From NCBI GenBank assembly GCA_955652635.1, contig CATPBN010000206.1:1-6715 (forward strand): DNA of 6,715 nt. The letters are read 5' to 3'. Positions 6,079 to 6,715 of this stretch are shown piece by piece. This DNA comes from an uncultured Gemmatimonadaceae bacterium (GTDB taxonomy: Bacteria; Gemmatimonadota; Gemmatimonadetes; Gemmatimonadales; Gemmatimonadaceae). The position numbers were made by a program, and so were the translations under genes. Positions within the stretch are counted from its first letter, which is position 1. Each line of letters begins with the position of its first letter. The notes beneath the pieces were generated by a model. The model did not search any database. It saw only the letters and a list, made by a program, of their open reading frames with translations, and was not told the origin of the DNA.

Positions 6079-6715
6079 TTCTTGCCCGCGGGTGGAGTGG
6101 AAGAAGCGGATGGTGGTACTGCCGGATTCAGCGGAATCGCTGTGGGTGGCTGACTCGCCGAGCGGGCGGAGTCTGCCGAGTTACGGATCTTGGAAGCCTG
6201 CTCGAGCCCGCGATCGAATCCCGAATCGTTGAACGAGTAGCTGTATTTACCTCGCAAAACGTGGGCGACCGGAGGCGGCACTGCGACGAAACGTGCCTGC
6301 TCCTGCACCAGCTTATCGAAATAGGCGTCGATCCGCTTCGCGGCGAGCTTCTCGCGGTCCCCCTCGGTCTTCGCGCTGTCCTGGAGCGAGGATGGAGTCA
6401 CTCCGAGTTGACTCCAGGCCTGCGTGACCGCACCCACGAAGCTCGCGCGCATTTGCGCCATTTCAGCGGGATCCATCGCGATCTTTGCACTGTCCGCCTG
6501 TTTGAGCACCAGCTCGTTGTTGGCGAGTCGTTTGACCATCGAGACGAGCGAAGAATCCGGGGCCTGCTTGATCTGATCGATGACCCTCGCGTTGGCAGGA
6601 AACGTCTCGAGCCATCCAATGAATCGCGAAGCGGTGAAGTCCCCCGCCGTCGATGTCGCGAGCACCGTGTTGTCGCGCCTGAATGCGTCGGGATCGTTTC
6701 CAATTGCTCTCACAG
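6075..6715 (-). CDS. Peptidyl-prolyl isomerase-like protein, C-terminal part only (5' end beyond window)
   Basis: The frame is open to the right edge, so the 212 or so visible codons are the end of a longer protein; the GTG at 6713 is probably internal. No parvulin motif lies in the visible part. What is seen: a segment at about 15-75 (counted from that GTG) with TASRFIGWLETFP and MVKRLANNELVLKQAD, helical and charged stretches to about 145, and a Ser/Pro/Ala-rich, disordered-looking tail from about 180 ending PPAGKK. From memory, large secreted PpiC-type proteins of GC-rich diderms carry such a region after the isomerase domain. I therefore infer that a signal peptide and PpiC domain lie outside the window. 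The four-base overlap with the surA-like gene shows the two are translated from one message, which fits a shared role in envelope protein folding. It could instead be a chaperone-like lipoprotein without isomerase activity. No recognised catalytic residue is available to decide. Confidence 0.6.
   Translation of the reverse strand, partial: VRAIGNDPDAFRRDNTVLATSTAGDFTASRFIGWLETFPANARVIDQIKQAPDSSLVSMVKRLANNELVLKQADSAKIAMDPAEMAQMRASFVGAVTQAWSQLGVTPSSLQDSAKTEGDREKLAAKRIDAYFDKLVQEQARFVAVPPPVAHVLRGKYSYSFNDSGFDRGLEQASKIRNSADSARSASQPPTAIPLNPAVPPSASSTPPAGKK

Noticed and set aside
5603..6232. Plus-strand 209-codon frame opposite the surA-like gene
   Set aside because: It is antisense to a clear gene, Ser/Arg-rich and without domain features.

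Overview
This is an ordinary, densely packed chromosomal window from a GC-rich bacterium. A SurA-type periplasmic chaperone implies an outer membrane, so the host is probably diderm. The style of the right-hand pair of peptidyl-prolyl isomerase genes reminds me of Gemmatimonadota. That placement is an inference from memory and the window alone cannot prove it. I saw no RNA gene, CRISPR array, mobile element or sign of recent transfer. Six protein genes fill the whole window, the largest gap between genes is 15 bases, and there is no gene-free stretch to describe.

Layout, left to right. A leftward pair comes first: the ribosome-associated GTPase TypA/BipA (1-1553, cut by the left edge) lies 15 bases downstream of a zinc-type cation diffusion facilitator (1569-2537). 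The only rightward gene follows, a CorC/HlyC-family membrane protein with a CBS pair (2515-3873). Its start lies inside the first codons of the transporter gene, so the two 5' ends overlap head to head. A second leftward group completes the window: pdxA (3758-4714), a surA-like isomerase/chaperone gene (4717-6078) and the C-terminal part of a second isomerase-like protein (6075 to the right edge). Their junctions are so tight (2-base gap, 4-base overlap) that co-transcription is very likely. pdxA and the CorC gene converge and overlap tail to tail by 116 bases.

How the genes work together. The right-hand group joins envelope protein folding to vitamin B6 synthesis. This repeats the surA-pdxA gene order known from Escherichia coli, which makes it the best contextual support for the surA call. 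The centre pairs a predicted zinc exporter with a CorC-family protein, a family often linked to divalent cation handling, around shared 5' sequence.

I did not find a previously undescribed system. What deserves a second look is the gene architecture (forced head-to-head overlap, long tail-to-tail overlap) and the unusual distribution of parvulin active-site residues between the two domains of the SurA-like protein.
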